From Lineus longissimus (lineage: Eukaryota > Nemertea > Pilidiophora > Heteronemertea > Lineidae): a stretch of DNA of 64,000 nucleotides. Below are positions 11,760 through 23,120 of this stretch, in pieces; position 1 is the stretch's first letter; the number at the start of each line of letters is the position of its first letter. The position numbers and the translations under genes are program-made. Where the stretch lies: positions 11,722,109 through 11,786,108 of the forward strand of contig NC_088325.1 in the NCBI RefSeq assembly GCF_910592395.1. The letters run 5' to 3'. The notes under the pieces are model-generated. The model did no database searches and was not told where the DNA came from. It worked only from the letters and a program-made list of their open reading frames with translations.

Positions 11760-13080
11760 TATGGTGCTAAAATTGGAGTCTCTGAGCATCACTGACTATC
11801 AACGTTGAATATCTTCTACCTCGGCATATTCTTCGTACTCAGTATACGAATATCATTTATAGATAGAAGTTTTCCAGTTGTCACCCAACGTTTTTAAAAG
11901 CTATAGTCTAGACAAAAATTCAAAGAGATAGATGTTGTCAATAGATGTTTACATGAAATCAACAAACATTTTACAAAGGAATTCCTAATGCACATTCAGT
12001 AACCTTTAGAAGTCAGCCATACAGCGATGACACCGCAATCCATCTATCGTATTAAAGACACTTTCCCGTACCCTATGGCGCTGTGACATCCTGATCGCGG
12101 CTTTATTGACGACAAGGTATCAATTATGGGCACGTGTAATTGACAGAATGGCTATTGATTTGCGTTCTCGAGCCCCTGAAGCACTGACTCGAACAGATGA
12201 AGGTTTGAATTTATCGTTTAGCGGAAAATTTCCGATCCAGACGGGAAATTTATTTCATCATTGAAAGTTTCGGTTTGCGAATACATGTAGTTGACAACTG
12301 AATTGATCAGGCAAGGGGACATTGAGAAGTCATTGTTGTCTGGTCAGGAGAGAAGCATGAGAATTGTCCCTGCGGGCTGGTAGGATACAACACTTCCATC
12401 TAGCCAAGGCTGATGAAAAGGAGGAGAATATAGCCATGTGTGCTATGCCAAGCTTGACGTTCTGTAAACACAGAAATATCGTCCGCCATTTTATTTCACG
12501 GTTTTAAGAAATTGCAACTTTACATGCTTTTTGACAACCCCATAACATATATTTCGTTATATATTTGTTTTTATGGCCATATATTGCTTCCATCTTAATA
12601 CTTTGGGTGCCCAATGACGTAGATCTACACCTAAAAAGTAATGCTATGATATCTTCTAATTTCTTTTACAAAGTGGCGAAATGCGGGCACTGCGAAGGAT
12701 ATTTCGTGTAACCCATGGTATCCAACTGATAGAGTTCCTCTTTCTCCACACCCTTGTAATAACTAATTGCCGTGTAGGAATTCACCCCAATCTGGTAAGG
12801 TCAAGTCTATCGTGATTAATCCTGGCTCACAGAATGATTAGTCGCAGTTGGAAGAAATCGTCATTCGGTATATTCAAGGGATGGGCATGAGAACAACGCC
12901 CCTTTAATACCAGCTCCCTTATTTGGATTAGAGTAGTCGTCACGCACCATTAACCCTACAATAGATACTTCAGATTGACTCATTTCACATAGATACAGAA
13001 TTCATTTTTTTGATTGGACAATCTGTTGAACAATTTTGCTAACATCCCTTTGGAGAAAGAGCTATATGTACCCAAATTGC
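11760..13080. other. No supported gene
   Basis: No domain-bearing open frame or well-paired splice signals were seen. A good acceptor-like stretch ends at about 12777 (TTGCCGTGTAG), but no coding frame follows. Confidence 0.6.
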
Positions 13081-13086
13081 CGAGGA

Positions 13087-13330
13087 GGGGGGGGGGGGTA
13101 CTGTGCCCCTCTCTGCATCTACACGTAAATTTGTTCATAAATCCAATTCCCCACTTCTTACCAATAGGGGGTGAGCGTTCAGTGCACCCTCCTCTGGATC
13201 CGCACGTGAATTTGTTCATCATTCTTTTTCCCTTTTTTCTCTGCCGGTAGGAGGTGTGTGTACTGTGCCCCTCTCTGCATCCGCACCTGAACTTGTTCAT
13301 CATCCCATTCACTCGATTCTCTGCCTCCCA
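13087..13330. repeat. ~80-bp tandem repeat, about three copies, with G12 tract
   Basis: Three diverged copies carry TACTGTGCCCCTCTCTGCAT, a short GC-rich linker and TTTGTTCATAAAT or TTTGTTCATCAT. They begin near 13099, 13180 and 13260, with a period of about 80-81. A run of 12 guanines (13087-13098) precedes the first copy. Cys-rich peptides can be read from the minus strand (repeats of MNKFTCG), but the changing period and lack of splice context argue against coding. Confidence 0.85.
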
Positions 13331-13808
13331 GTCAAGCATTCAGTCGATAATGAACCACTCTAAGCGCGGTATATCTGCCGCCCTCCCGACATCTGACGAC
13401 CTTTACCATCGATCGCTTCTCGAGTATTGTTATGACTTTAACTCTGCTCCCGCAGGGTACTGTCTCCACCTGATTGGTTATGACAATTATTGCTGTGGTG
13501 ATGGACACACTTATCGGAAGTGGCTTATACAGGGTGTCACAAAGAAAAGCTAGTGGTGCATGTTGTGACCTGATCACTATACCTATGCTATGACTTTAAC
13601 TCTGTTCCTTGGGGCATCACCTCAACATGACCTTAGGGCATTGTCTTTGCAGGATTGGTTGTGACTTTGTCTCTAGGTCCAATTGGTTTTGACATAAACA
13701 TGATAAAGGCTCGCACTCATTGCTGACTAGCTCGTTGGGGTGATGGGGGAGTTCTCGAATCTTTTGTTCTTGTGACTATGTTTATTTTTCAACATAATTT
13801 AACTTTTC

Positions 13809-13836
13809 ATTCAATTTGTTATCTTTTTAGGTGAGT
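13809..13836 (+). promoter_or_regulatory. Recursive-splice-like site (TTTTTAG|GTGAGT)
   Basis: A T-rich acceptor (TTGTTATCTTTTTAG) ends at 13830 and is followed without any intervening exon by a consensus donor, GTGAGT. Juxtaposed 3' and 5' splice sites mark ratchet or recursive splicing in long introns of flies and vertebrates. The site is on the same strand as the EGF-like and Ig exons. Use in vivo is an inference. Confidence 0.4.
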
Positions 13837-13839
13837 TGT

Positions 13840-15120
13840 GTTTCAAGTAACTGCATTCAAGTCAAATTCAGTCAAGGTATGGTAAAGTTCATCTTTGGGG
13901 GGGGGGGGGCTTGAAGTACGCCGTAGGGCTCAGTTGCTTGATCGACATTAGGCACACACACAAGCATTTAGCATTAGCTTCTTCTATGTGAAGAGGTTTA
14001 GTAAAAAAAACTAGGAGGATCAGGATAAGATCACTTGGGCAACATTTAATACAAGCTACCTATGAAATATTTGAAGGCAACATGCTAGCCTGCTCCAAAA
14101 AACACTGTTTTTGAAATAAATAATGCTAGGAAATGCTTTTACTTTCAAAACGTTGTCTAACATGTCTAAATGTTCATATCTCCCTTTTAAAATCTTTAAA
14201 ATTGCTGCAAATCGCACTTAAATATTTAAAATTGCTGCCAATTGTCACTAATGAATGCAAATTTAAACAAGCCCGGCACCAAATGAACTACTGTAAATGA
14301 TTCATAAATTTCGCACAAATAAATGCGTACTGTCAATATAATTTGTATTGAAAATTGACGCAAATTGTTGTCAATTTTCTCATTATTTGCACAATTTAAA
14401 GATAGCACAAGTAGGAAATTTTCAATCAGAAACTTTCGAAATGACAAATTGTCCATGCGTTTCTGCTTATGAATGTGTCAAGGGTTGTCGTGGAAACATA
14501 ATGGGCAAATTCAAAGATTTCGGAGCAAGTTTGCTTTGCAAATCCATGCATTTTAACATTTATCTGCACAGAACTGTGGCTGTTTCATGATGAAATGCAT
14601 ACGATCCTTAGTCTGTTTCAGTCATGTCAATTGTATTTTTTTAGAAAAGTTCCATATATTTCGTGTATGACCTTTGCTAAAACCTGATACATGTAACACT
14701 TGTATATCTGTCTACAAAACGGCAATGTAGAGACACATCTAACTAAAAAGCGACATGGTTCAGCTTTCAATATCTTTGGTTGGTTTCAAACTGCAAATAG
14801 ATAGCAGCAGATTTCGTGACATTACAATAGACTTTGTTATATCGACAATTTGCAGCCCTTTGAGTTAAAATCTCTTTGATACACCATCCTTTATCTGGCA
14901 CGAAATTTTACTATCTGTGAATTTATTCTTTGTACCTGTATTGAGTTTTGGTTGGTGATCATCTCATCAATAGGCCTATTTTTGAAATGAAATTATAAAC
15001 GGATAAAGTTATAAACTTTCAAGTGTGAAATGTTATTGAATTATCAAGCAAATTTTCATGACATCATTCAGATCAAGGGCTCTCTGTTGCAGATGCTCTA
15101 GTTTCACGAATCTAAGACCT
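13840..15120. other. No supported gene; G13 tract at 13897
   Basis: A run of 13 guanines lies at 13897-13909. Runs of AAATTGCTGC and AAATTTTCA-like words around 14205-14420 are low-complexity and AT-rich. No exon was recognised. Confidence 0.6.
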
Positions 15121-15122
15121 GA

Positions 15123-15147
15123 CCCCCCCCCCACCCCACCCCACCCC
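15123..15147 (-). other. G-quadruplex-forming tract
   Basis: On the plus strand C10-A-C4-A-C4-A-C4. The minus strand therefore has four guanine runs of at least four separated by single thymines, a textbook short-loop G-quadruplex motif. Folding is predicted from sequence only. Confidence 0.7.
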
Positions 15148-15149
15148 TC

Positions 15150-16860
15150 TCAAGGGCAGGGATATGCTTTTATGACCTTCAGTGTTGCCAACCAATGATG
15201 AGTCCCAAATGACGTTGAACGGCATCAAACTCAGAAGTACATACTATCGGATTTAGCCTAACTATTCAAGAGGAATGGTCTTACATCAGTGAAAACAGAG
15301 TATCGAGTTTTGCAAAAATATAAAGCTTTGTTTTGCCTCAGGCATGAGACAAAATGTGAGAAGAGGTTGCTAAACCGAAGCAGGTGAATTGCCATAGAGC
15401 CTGAAATCCTTGCTAATATTGTTGTATTGTGCCAAGGAACCAATATAAGGCCCAAGAATGTTGCTGAGAATTCTATAAACACGATAAAAACATAGTTCAA
15501 TGTAAAAGTTGTGAAAGTTTAGAAGATCCTGGGGAGATGACATGACCAAAGCATGAATATTCCATGATGCACTGTGCAATATCAGTTACCCTCGATCGTA
15601 GTACTGTACACAGTTTAAACATGACCTAAATGAGTCAAATTGATTGACGTAATTAATTGTGACAACTTTGTGAGGACATTTCATTAGTTTTATTACCATC
15701 ATTTAATGTTATTGAGTGACTACTTTGTTCTCTATGTCATCTTAGTCAAGGACGCATACAAAATATTATATACTGTAAAGTGCAATGATTTCATTTTCAT
15801 GAATTTCATGAATGAACTCAACTCGCAGTGCAAAAATCTCGAAAATGTATAATAAATTCTATTTGAGAATCAGAGAGTAATTTTGTAACCCCTTAATGTC
15901 AAAAAGGGAAATCGCGATTTTTTTTCAAGAAATTTGCAATCTGCTGTCGTGTAGACTGATAAACAAATACCATGTACCAAGTTGCATGCATGTAAACTGC
16001 ACTTCGTCATCATGTGAAAGCCTACTGTGTCCACTCTAGATGTCAAATTGGCTTTTAATTCACGTTTATCTTGTCGTAAAATAAACGTCATCCGTTTTCA
16101 TTAATGTTTATTACATCAATAAGCTTTATTTAAGTATTCGATTAGATTTGCTGACGGTTATCGTAAAGTGGCACTGGAGTGTTTAACAAATACGAATGGA
16201 CGGATGGGACCTCGTGGCGCCCCCTGGGGCCGTGTTTGTTAATCGCTGGGAGTCGTGAGACTACCATTGCTCGCTTGGAGAACATGTCGTGCAGTGCTTC
16301 AGATGATCATCGCATTAAGTTGTCTCGTAATTAAATCATTAAATTATATCGGGATAGGAAACATTCATGTATGAAAATATAGAGTTTACAGCCGAGTGTC
16401 AACTAGGATATTATCAGCTCTATGTGATTCCGATGAGCAGTTGCAACATATTCTTTCTTTTTTTAAATACAGACGTTTGAAACCCTCATCAAATGTTACA
16501 ATGTACATGTACATCTCTTATGACAAATAAATCAAGTTATAATATTTTTCAGAACTAAACTTTGCAAAGCATTGAAATTGACAATAGGCAGAAAAATGTT
16601 TAACGTGTGTGTGAACTTACATTTTTGATCAATATCATCAAATTATGTGTTTACTAAGGGCTGTTATTTAAAATTGGAAACCAAATATGAAAGATATTGA
16701 TCTTGAATTTAGAATTGGATTGGGTTGATTACATTGATTAAGCAGAGTTTTATTACAGGTTGTCTATTTTCAAATGCATGTAGCACAATTTAGTTGTTTT
16801 TTATTTGTTTTATTCCATATATTTTCATTTGACCTCAACGTTTTTGCTGCAAATTTATGT
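15150..16860. other. No supported gene
   Basis: AT-rich DNA with overlapping short frames on both strands and no domain. An ATGTACATGTACAT palindrome at about 16500 is the kind of TACATGTA word that recurs throughout the window. Confidence 0.6.
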
Positions 16861-17000
16861 TTAGCTCAGCTGACGAAAGTCAGCAGAGCTGGTAAAGTAA
16901 CTATTCAGAATGGCGTCTGTCCCTCCATCTGTCAACATGGGTGCACGTTTTGTAATCGTAAGACCTAGGTACTTCAAATCTGGTCATGAGGAAGAACAGC
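16861..17000 (+). mobile_element. Dispersed hairpin repeat (TTAGCTCAGCTGAC family)
   Basis: It begins with a near-perfect stem-loop, TTAGCTCAGCTGAC then GAAA then GTCAGCAGAGCT (16861-16890). A diverged body containing GGCGTCTGTCCCTCCATCTG follows. From general familiarity, repeats opening with TAGCTCACCTG hairpins and a GTCCGTC-rich body are abundant in bivalve and other lophotrochozoan genomes. The right boundary is not clear. A 64-codon frame overlapping it from 16774 looks signal-peptide-like, but half of it lies in the repeat, so I do not call it a gene. Confidence 0.55.
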
Positions 17001-17690
17001 AAAGGAAATGCCCCCGAGTGAAAGAAAATTTAGCACAGTTCTACTTCAATTATTGTTAAGGCGTAAATTACAAACAATTTTTTTGTCGCTTTATTCCAAT
17101 AGATAGAGGCTTGAAATAAAGTTTAGGAAGTATGCATGCAAGTAAGTTTTGATATAAATTTGGAATAGTTTTGATTGATTCTACCAGTTGGTGTTACTGA
17201 CCAAAAATCTGCCATAAAGGTTCTGTTTAAAACTTATATTATAGTCTGATCTAGCCAATTATGATTACACCCTAACAAACATGTAGGGCAAAGCAGGGCA
17301 GGGCATTGCAAGAGATGCACATTTCTGAATGAAAATCTGATCAAAATGAAAACACTTGAAAAATACCATCAATAAGATACCTTATTCCAGAAAAAACAAA
17401 TTCTACTGGGCATGTCACCACTTGGAAGGATGATGCATTGGCAATTTTCTAATTGAACTGAGATATTGCTTTCAAAATTACGATAATGGTCGATGGTTTA
17501 TGATCAAATTGGGTGATACACTATTATAAAATGGTCCATTACCCAATTATTGTGTGTCCTACTGTTGTTAATAGCGGAACGTTACACGATGACCGTTCAA
17601 CAATGTTATGATAACAATGGGGAGAATGGCCATTGTTGGGTAAACATCTAATAAGGCCAAATTAGGAAGGCTATCTTAGTTTGTCATGTC
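17000..17690. other. No supported gene
   Basis: AT-rich, with no domain-bearing frame. GGGCAAAGCAGGGCAGGGCA at 17286 is a short imperfect repeat. Confidence 0.6.
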
Positions 17691-17697
17691 TGCTGTT

Positions 17698-17786
17698 GGC
17701 ATTTTTGAGTCGATAGTCCATTTTTGAGTCGATAGTCCATGCACCATTCATAGTCCATGCACCATCCATAATCCATGCACCAGCGG
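17698..17786. repeat. Compound short tandem repeat (18-19 bp)
   Basis: Two copies of a 19-bp unit containing TTTTTGAGTCGATAGTCCA are followed by three diverged copies of an 18-19-bp unit containing ATAGTCCATGCACCAT. On the minus strand this reads as WCMDY repeats within a longer frame, which I attribute to the repeat. Confidence 0.85.
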
Positions 17787-18159
17787 AATAAAAATGACTT
17801 TTTCTTTTGATCAGTGCTGTATCCCCTCTGAATACAGCTGCCAGAACTGTGCTTGTTTATCCACATTGTAACATGCTGCAACGCCTTGAAAACTATCCAA
17901 CGGTAAGCAGGTAAGCAGTGTATCGTGTGAAACCACAGACTGAAAAAAAATGCCAGTCTCAACAAAGAAAGCTTGCACGCTCGTGAGCGCGGTCCTGTTG
18001 GAGCATGAGCGAAATGTGGCTTAGAGAAGAGATAACATGTTCTCAGAGCTATAATAAGATCTTTTAACTGTTTTCTTATCAGGCTCTCTCTATGAAATGT
18101 GTTGTTTGGCATGTAAAGCCACTCCTGATACGAGTTTTCCCTCTGCAATTTCTCTTCAG

Positions 18160-18286
18160 CTAATTGAGTTAAAACCCATTAGAGATGAAGAGAATACAGC
18201 GTCAAATTTCAAATGTCCAGAGGTGTTCGGTCACTTCTGCCTACATGGACATGGTACTGCAGTAACACTCTCTGTTTTACACCATT
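18160..18286 (+). CDS. Candidate EGF-ligand-like exon, third Cys replaced by Gly
   Basis: A strong acceptor (TTTTCCCTCTGCAATTTCTCTTCAG) ends at 18159. The exon enters in phase 0 and reads LIELKPIRDEENTASN then FKCPEVFGHFCLHGHG and on to LHH. The donor GTAAAT at 18287 splits a final Cys codon (T|GT), leaving phase 1. Spacing is C-x7-C-x15-C. Secreted ErbB ligands of the TGF-alpha, Spitz and neuregulin type have C-x7-C-x4-C-x10-C in the first part of the EGF domain, so the only missing element is the third cysteine, here GGT (Gly) where one base change would give TGT. An intron after the fourth cysteine matches the usual split of EGF-ligand genes. The second half (C5-C6) was not found. It may be a decayed or divergent EGF exon, or a sequencing variant; chance cannot be excluded. 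Confidence 0.42.
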
Positions 18287-18289
18287 GTA

Positions 18290-19110
18290 AATTTTAGTGG
18301 ACATATTAGTCTTAAACATTGCACTCAATTTCTAATCCAATTCAAATCAATCAGTCGGTGTAATTTAACCGTATAACCCACTTCAACCTTCTTGCTTGAT
18401 GGGTAATTTGCTGGTCATCAGAACTATTTTTAGGTAAAGTTGCGTAAATTATGCAAAAAATGTTGGGCTATCATTTCTTTTCAAATATCTATATAACGGT
18501 GATCAACGTATTAAAAAAAGCCCGAAGCTGCACTGAAGAGACTGACGTCGCTTTGCTATACCGGGTCATACCAGGGGGTAGGGTAACGAAACTAATTTGT
18601 GACCATACTTAAGACAAGGACTCCTAAAGAAAATACTCATAGAGAGAATGTATTCTGGGCACCAAGTGAAGTAAAGATGCCAGTATAAGATAGGCTAGTG
18701 TTTTTGTGGACAACGGCTTTGTCTTTGTGTGCTTGCAACTTTGGTAAAATGTATGGGAATGTCATTATCAGATGTTTGTTATGTAAAAGAAAAAAAAATT
18801 ATATACCAGCTGTTCAGATAGTGTTGCGGTTACCTAAAGTTAACTTGTAACCACCCAATATAACATACTGAGCTTCCAGCGGTATTGCCTCCGTTACCTC
18901 CGCGTTGTCTGTAAAGCTTATATTAGCAATGTCAATACATTGAGGATCAAGATGCCAATATAAGTAATCGGAAGAAACATAACTTGGCTTTATATGCTAA
19001 GCAAGGTATCCATACTTCAGCCCCAACCATCCAACAGCAGGTCTATCAAACTTCCTGACAAAAAACAGCTCACTTCTCCAACCTTTCCAATATTCTTCGG
19101 CATTATTTTC
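18290..19110. other. No supported gene
   Basis: TTTTTAG followed by GTAAAG at 18433/18434 is a weak recursive-splice-like sequence. I searched this stretch for the second half of the EGF-like domain and did not find it. Confidence 0.5.
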
Positions 19111-19112
19111 AG

Positions 19113-19139
19113 GCAGACAACCTACTACATAATACATGA
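19113..19139 (+). CDS. Possible 27-nt microexon
   Basis: A long pyrimidine-rich acceptor (TATTCTTCGGCATTATTTTCAG) and a consensus donor (GTAAGTTG) lie only 27 bases apart. Only one register is open, entering and leaving in phase 2 and giving QTTYYIIH plus split codons. A 3n length with symmetric phase is what a cassette microexon needs. Its phase does not match the EGF-like exon about 830 bases upstream, so the two are not adjacent exons. The splice signals are the only evidence. Confidence 0.22.
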   Translation, partial: ADNLLHNT

Positions 19140-19144
19140 GTAAG

Positions 19145-20915
19145 TTGTTTTTCGAGTAAACGTCTGCCTCTTAATGTGGCCGATTTTCTTTCACCAACAT
19201 GACCATTACGAATATATGGAGCCGTTAGTATCGGAATTTTCAAGTTGTTGGTAACGAACATTGTAGTCCGTCTCTGACATGTCTGAGGAACTCCTCGCTA
19301 AAAAACGAAAACATCTGAGACATGTTCAACATGTTGAAGCAGAACATTAGCAAGGCTTTAGCCATTTTCTCTGAGAGGAAAATTACACTTCTGGTATGAT
19401 TAGGTGTCAGTGATGGATCAAAATATGGCTAGATATCCATTTAGTTGAACTTGGGAAATTTGGTTGGCGCAAAATTGTGTTGGGCTCTGCTGACATTGGA
19501 TTCCAGATTGGGCCTTTTTTGGCAGGACTTTGGCATTAGTACCCCACCCCACCCCCTTCTCTGCAGCAATGGCTATGGTTGCCTCTGGCCAAAATCGCTT
19601 ACAAATATCCCAAAACTCCTTTCCTGTTTTCTAACCACTGGAGGCGTTCTCAATCGTCAAGTACCTACATGCATGTAGCAAACTATCGCGCTCAGCAATT
19701 GTAAGTTGTTTTCTTTTGGAAATGGTTCACATTCTTAGTCTCGATCAGATATAATTCTATATTCTGATATCAGGCCAATCCAAGTCAATTCTGTGTTTTG
19801 TTGTAGGGTTACTCCGTTTGATTTGACTGGTGGTCCTTTCCAGAAAACTTACAGTTTTTGGCAGATTTGCTAAGACTGAAAACTATTGCCTGGCTTTAAA
19901 AAAAGGAACTACATTTAGGTATAGTTTAACCAACAGTAAATAGATATGAAGAATGTACGGTGTAACCATCCCTTTTAGATGCTTTATCGAATCGGTGCGA
20001 CGGGTGACAATGTTTGTTTGTGAGGGCTAACTGAAATATGATAAGCCTCATTCACAAAATTGCCTCAACATACTTATCTTGAGAGTCTCCAGAGGTACCC
20101 TCATCGTCAGATGAAGGCATCCGAACCTACAATGCTCTTAGTAAATTAAAAACCTTCATTGCGAGATGACAGTGCACCAAGGTCATTTGATAACGAAATG
20201 TATGTGTATGTTGGTCAGCTACCTTTGAAAACAGGGATTAACACACATGTTATACTCGCTCAGGCAAAAAACTCTGCCCATTTTATAACGCAGTTGCTGT
20301 TTTTGACCCCAAGCACTTTCGTTTACCTGAGCGGCCACACATATTTTTCCTTTTTAGAAAAAGAGACTCTTTGTGCTATGCTGGACTCTTAGAAATAAAC
20401 GTTTTTTGAGCTTCTGAAAACCTTTGAAGGTTTTACTGCTCGCACCAATATTTGTACCCGAAGAGGTCTTTGAAAAATGAAAACCTCCATTGGTTTTTTC
20501 ACTTCATTTCAAAACCAGTATATTGTGCATATTTGTGTTGACTAAAAGTTTTAAAAACCTTTATTTCTGCAATTATGGTCATGAATACATATATGCCACA
20601 GCACCCCGAAGGAAATAAAAATGGCCTGAGATATCGGTCACCATGATGCATTGACCTACCTACAACCTACAAGATATTACATACAGCGTATAATCAATAC
20701 CCATGGGTGTCGCAGTCACTTTCTATTAGATTGTCCTCGCCCTATTTAATGCTCTTTTCGTGGCTTGCAAAATCGTTCACCCTCAAGAGTATTTCTGGTC
20801 AATTGCGGGCATGTTGCTGAAAGTGTCGGCTGGTCAACCTTCCCTTGAGGTAACTAGCCAATCAAAGCTGGCCATGGCCTTGTAAATGTAGTCTTCATAC
20901 TAACGGTCAACACTG
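19145..20915. other. No supported gene
   Basis: AT-rich DNA with scattered short frames. The last 150 bases may include decayed upstream sequence of the retroelement that becomes readable at 20921, but no protein similarity is visible before that point. Confidence 0.55.
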
Positions 20916-20920
20916 ACCAA

Positions 20921-21119
20921 TGCTCTTGCAATACAGGACCAATGGCAACGAGCCATGTACTACAGGACTGCCCAGTGCATGAATACCTCAGGCAAGGAAT
21001 CTGGCCAAAAAGTGTCACCCTGCAGGACCAACGTCAACCTATTGGACCAACTGTATGGAGTCTGGGCAGAAATGCGGAGGACAGCCCATCCGACGAACAG
21101 GATTGACTGCAAGGAGTGA
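20921..21119 (+). pseudogene. C-terminus of a decayed non-LTR reverse transcriptase
   Basis: The first register reads CSCNTG, then SHVLQDCPVHEYLRQGIWP. This forms a C-x-C-x8-H-x4-C zinc-knuckle-like motif followed by the LR...WP pattern found after the reverse transcriptase domain of many animal LINE-type elements. From 21051 the reading frame is shifted by one base and continues LYGVWAEMRRTAHPTN, matching the family's closing L-G...L-RTA segment, and ends at a stop at 21119. The shift and lost upstream sequence mark a dead 5'-truncated copy. The family-level match is my recognition of the motif, not a database search. Confidence 0.78.
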
Positions 21120-21124
21120 ATGCG

Positions 21125-22930
21125 AAGAAATAGATACATTTAGTCTTGATAATGAATTGTGTATGGACTCTTTCATGGGATAGAATAATACTTTCTGCTG
21201 GCTTCTATGGCAATGCAAACAGTGTCCACCTTTGATATTTCAAGATGGGAGAACTATTGATGTGTATAACATCCAACATGTCCAAGGCGGCGGAATCATT
21301 TGGGGAGGAAAACCCTCGTACAAACACAAAATGACTCTGAAAGTCATTCAACACTACATCGCATCGTCAGTAATAGCATGAATAAATAACCGTGTCAAAA
21401 GACAGACACACAACTCTCTCTCTCAGTATCATGTGTTTTCTTTCATAGATTTGATTTCATACATCTAGACCATTCATACTGCAACAAAAACGAGTCTAAA
21501 GTTAATGTATATTCCAGTTGATGGTGTTCTCCTGTCCCTCACCAATACGCCAGCAAGAAAATTGATTTTCCATTGATTTCTGCTCGAAAAAAAATCCAAA
21601 ATTGAATTGCAAAAACAATCTATCGGAGATATCTGTCGTGGAGATAAAGGAAACCTGATGAAAACAAACACCTTTGAATTAAATCTATATTCGCGTTTTT
21701 CCTTTTGTACGCATTGTGTTTTGCCTTTCTTGCTTGATTCTCGGTAACATGTTAAGTTCAATATAACATCTCATTTTTTCATCGATAAGCCAAAATCAAT
21801 GTTTGACACGACTTCAATTAAAGGTAGTCGTTTCAATGCCAGTATCGAGGAAAAAGCCAATTTCAATTGTTTAACAACTGTCTTTTTCACTTTAATGCAA
21901 ACATTATGTCTTCCGTGTGAAATCCATTGTAGCTTTTGACAAATAACAATAATCTTTTTTGTTATGGAAAAAAACTTGAAAGAATTACGTACCTCGCCAA
22001 AATAAAATCGCGAAATTGTTATTTTTTCAGACATTTTTTCAAATCGCAAAAAAAATGCAAAGATTTGGCGATTTGCAGTATTGACATGAAGCGGTGTGAT
22101 CATTCGTGATCTTTCATAATCTTTCCATCAGAGTGTGGTAATAAACCACATGAAAAAAACTGAGAACATACTTGACACTGCTTCCGTATACATGCAGATG
22201 CGAGTACAATAACTTGAGCAAGAGGAACCACTCAGGGGTGATTCTATTGACAAAAATCTCGAGTTGATGCTCCTTTAGGCGAGAGGCGTAGTAAGAAGAT
22301 CTCGCTGATAGGTTCAGACAATATTAGCGAGAAGGTATCCGTCCTTCTGAAGATACTGATCGGTTTTCATATGGGTTTAGTACGAGGAGTATAGGAAAGC
22401 AATAGAATCGTTCTTTTCTTGTGTAAACTTATAGCGTTGGAGAGCAAAATTTGCTTTTGAGGTCGGTAAAATCGCATTTTTAGTTGAAGAGCCAGAGAAG
22501 TAGTTGATAACCAAGGGGCTTAGGTCATCATAGAAAGATAGGTTTAAGTAGAAACTTCTGTTGTGGCCGTGCGCTGATAAAAATCAAGACTATGCTGTTG
22601 AATTATGTTGTGAACAGCATATCATTGTCTTGACCAGGTCATCACCTCTCTTTTCCTTCCTGCGGTTCATCTTGCATAAGATCATGAGAGTATCGCTATT
22701 TAGATTCAAGTTCAACGAGGTTATGAGTATGTGCGTGTACTTGCGAATATTGAAACTTTGAGTGTCAAGCTATCATGCAGGGACTGATTCTCCGCAATGT
22801 TGTCTACAATGTTGTCTATGATAGTCCACCGGGGGAGAGCACTTACTTTGTTATATCTAGCCATAAAGTTTTATGTCTTTTGCCATCTGTTCACCAATAC
22901 ACCAGGGCCAGACAATTCATGATTGTGATC
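21125..22930. other. No supported gene
   Basis: Minus-strand frames around 21474-22103 are lysine- and phenylalanine-rich with no domain and arise from AT-rich DNA. A 22561-22761 plus-strand frame lacks splice context. Confidence 0.55.
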
Positions 22931-22939
22931 AGCTGTTCT

Positions 22940-23120
22940 GTAGAGAGTGATCAAATGCTCTTGCAGTCTGTTGCGAGGTTGAATTGATCACGGGTTCTTG
23001 GCGTCATATTGGTAGGGCCTATTTGACTGTCTTGAAGTTCAATTGATCAAGGGAACTTGCAGTGTGTTTGGGACTTGACAGTCTTGATATTCGATTCATC
23101 AAGGGTTCTTGCGGTCAGAT
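22940..23120. repeat. Degenerate tandem repeat, ~40-58 bp period
   Basis: Four diverged copies of a segment resembling TTGATCAAGGGTTCTTGCAG recur near 22946, 22983, 23041 and 23094. Between the later copies lies a GACAGTCTTGA(A/T)-type motif. Copy-to-copy identity is moderate. Confidence 0.65.

Noticed and set aside
12980-13339. Minus-strand Cys-containing frame with MNKFTCG repeats
   Set aside because: It is an ~80-bp tandem repeat whose copies cannot keep one frame except by chance; no domain.
16774-16968. Signal-peptide-like 64-codon frame with cysteines
   Set aside because: Its cysteine-containing half lies inside the TTAGCTCAGCTGAC hairpin repeat.
19113-19139. Idea that the 27-nt segment completes the EGF-like domain of the 18160-18286 exon
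   Set aside because: In the required phase it would complete the split Cys codon (T+GC) but then lacks Cys5 and hits a stop after five codons.
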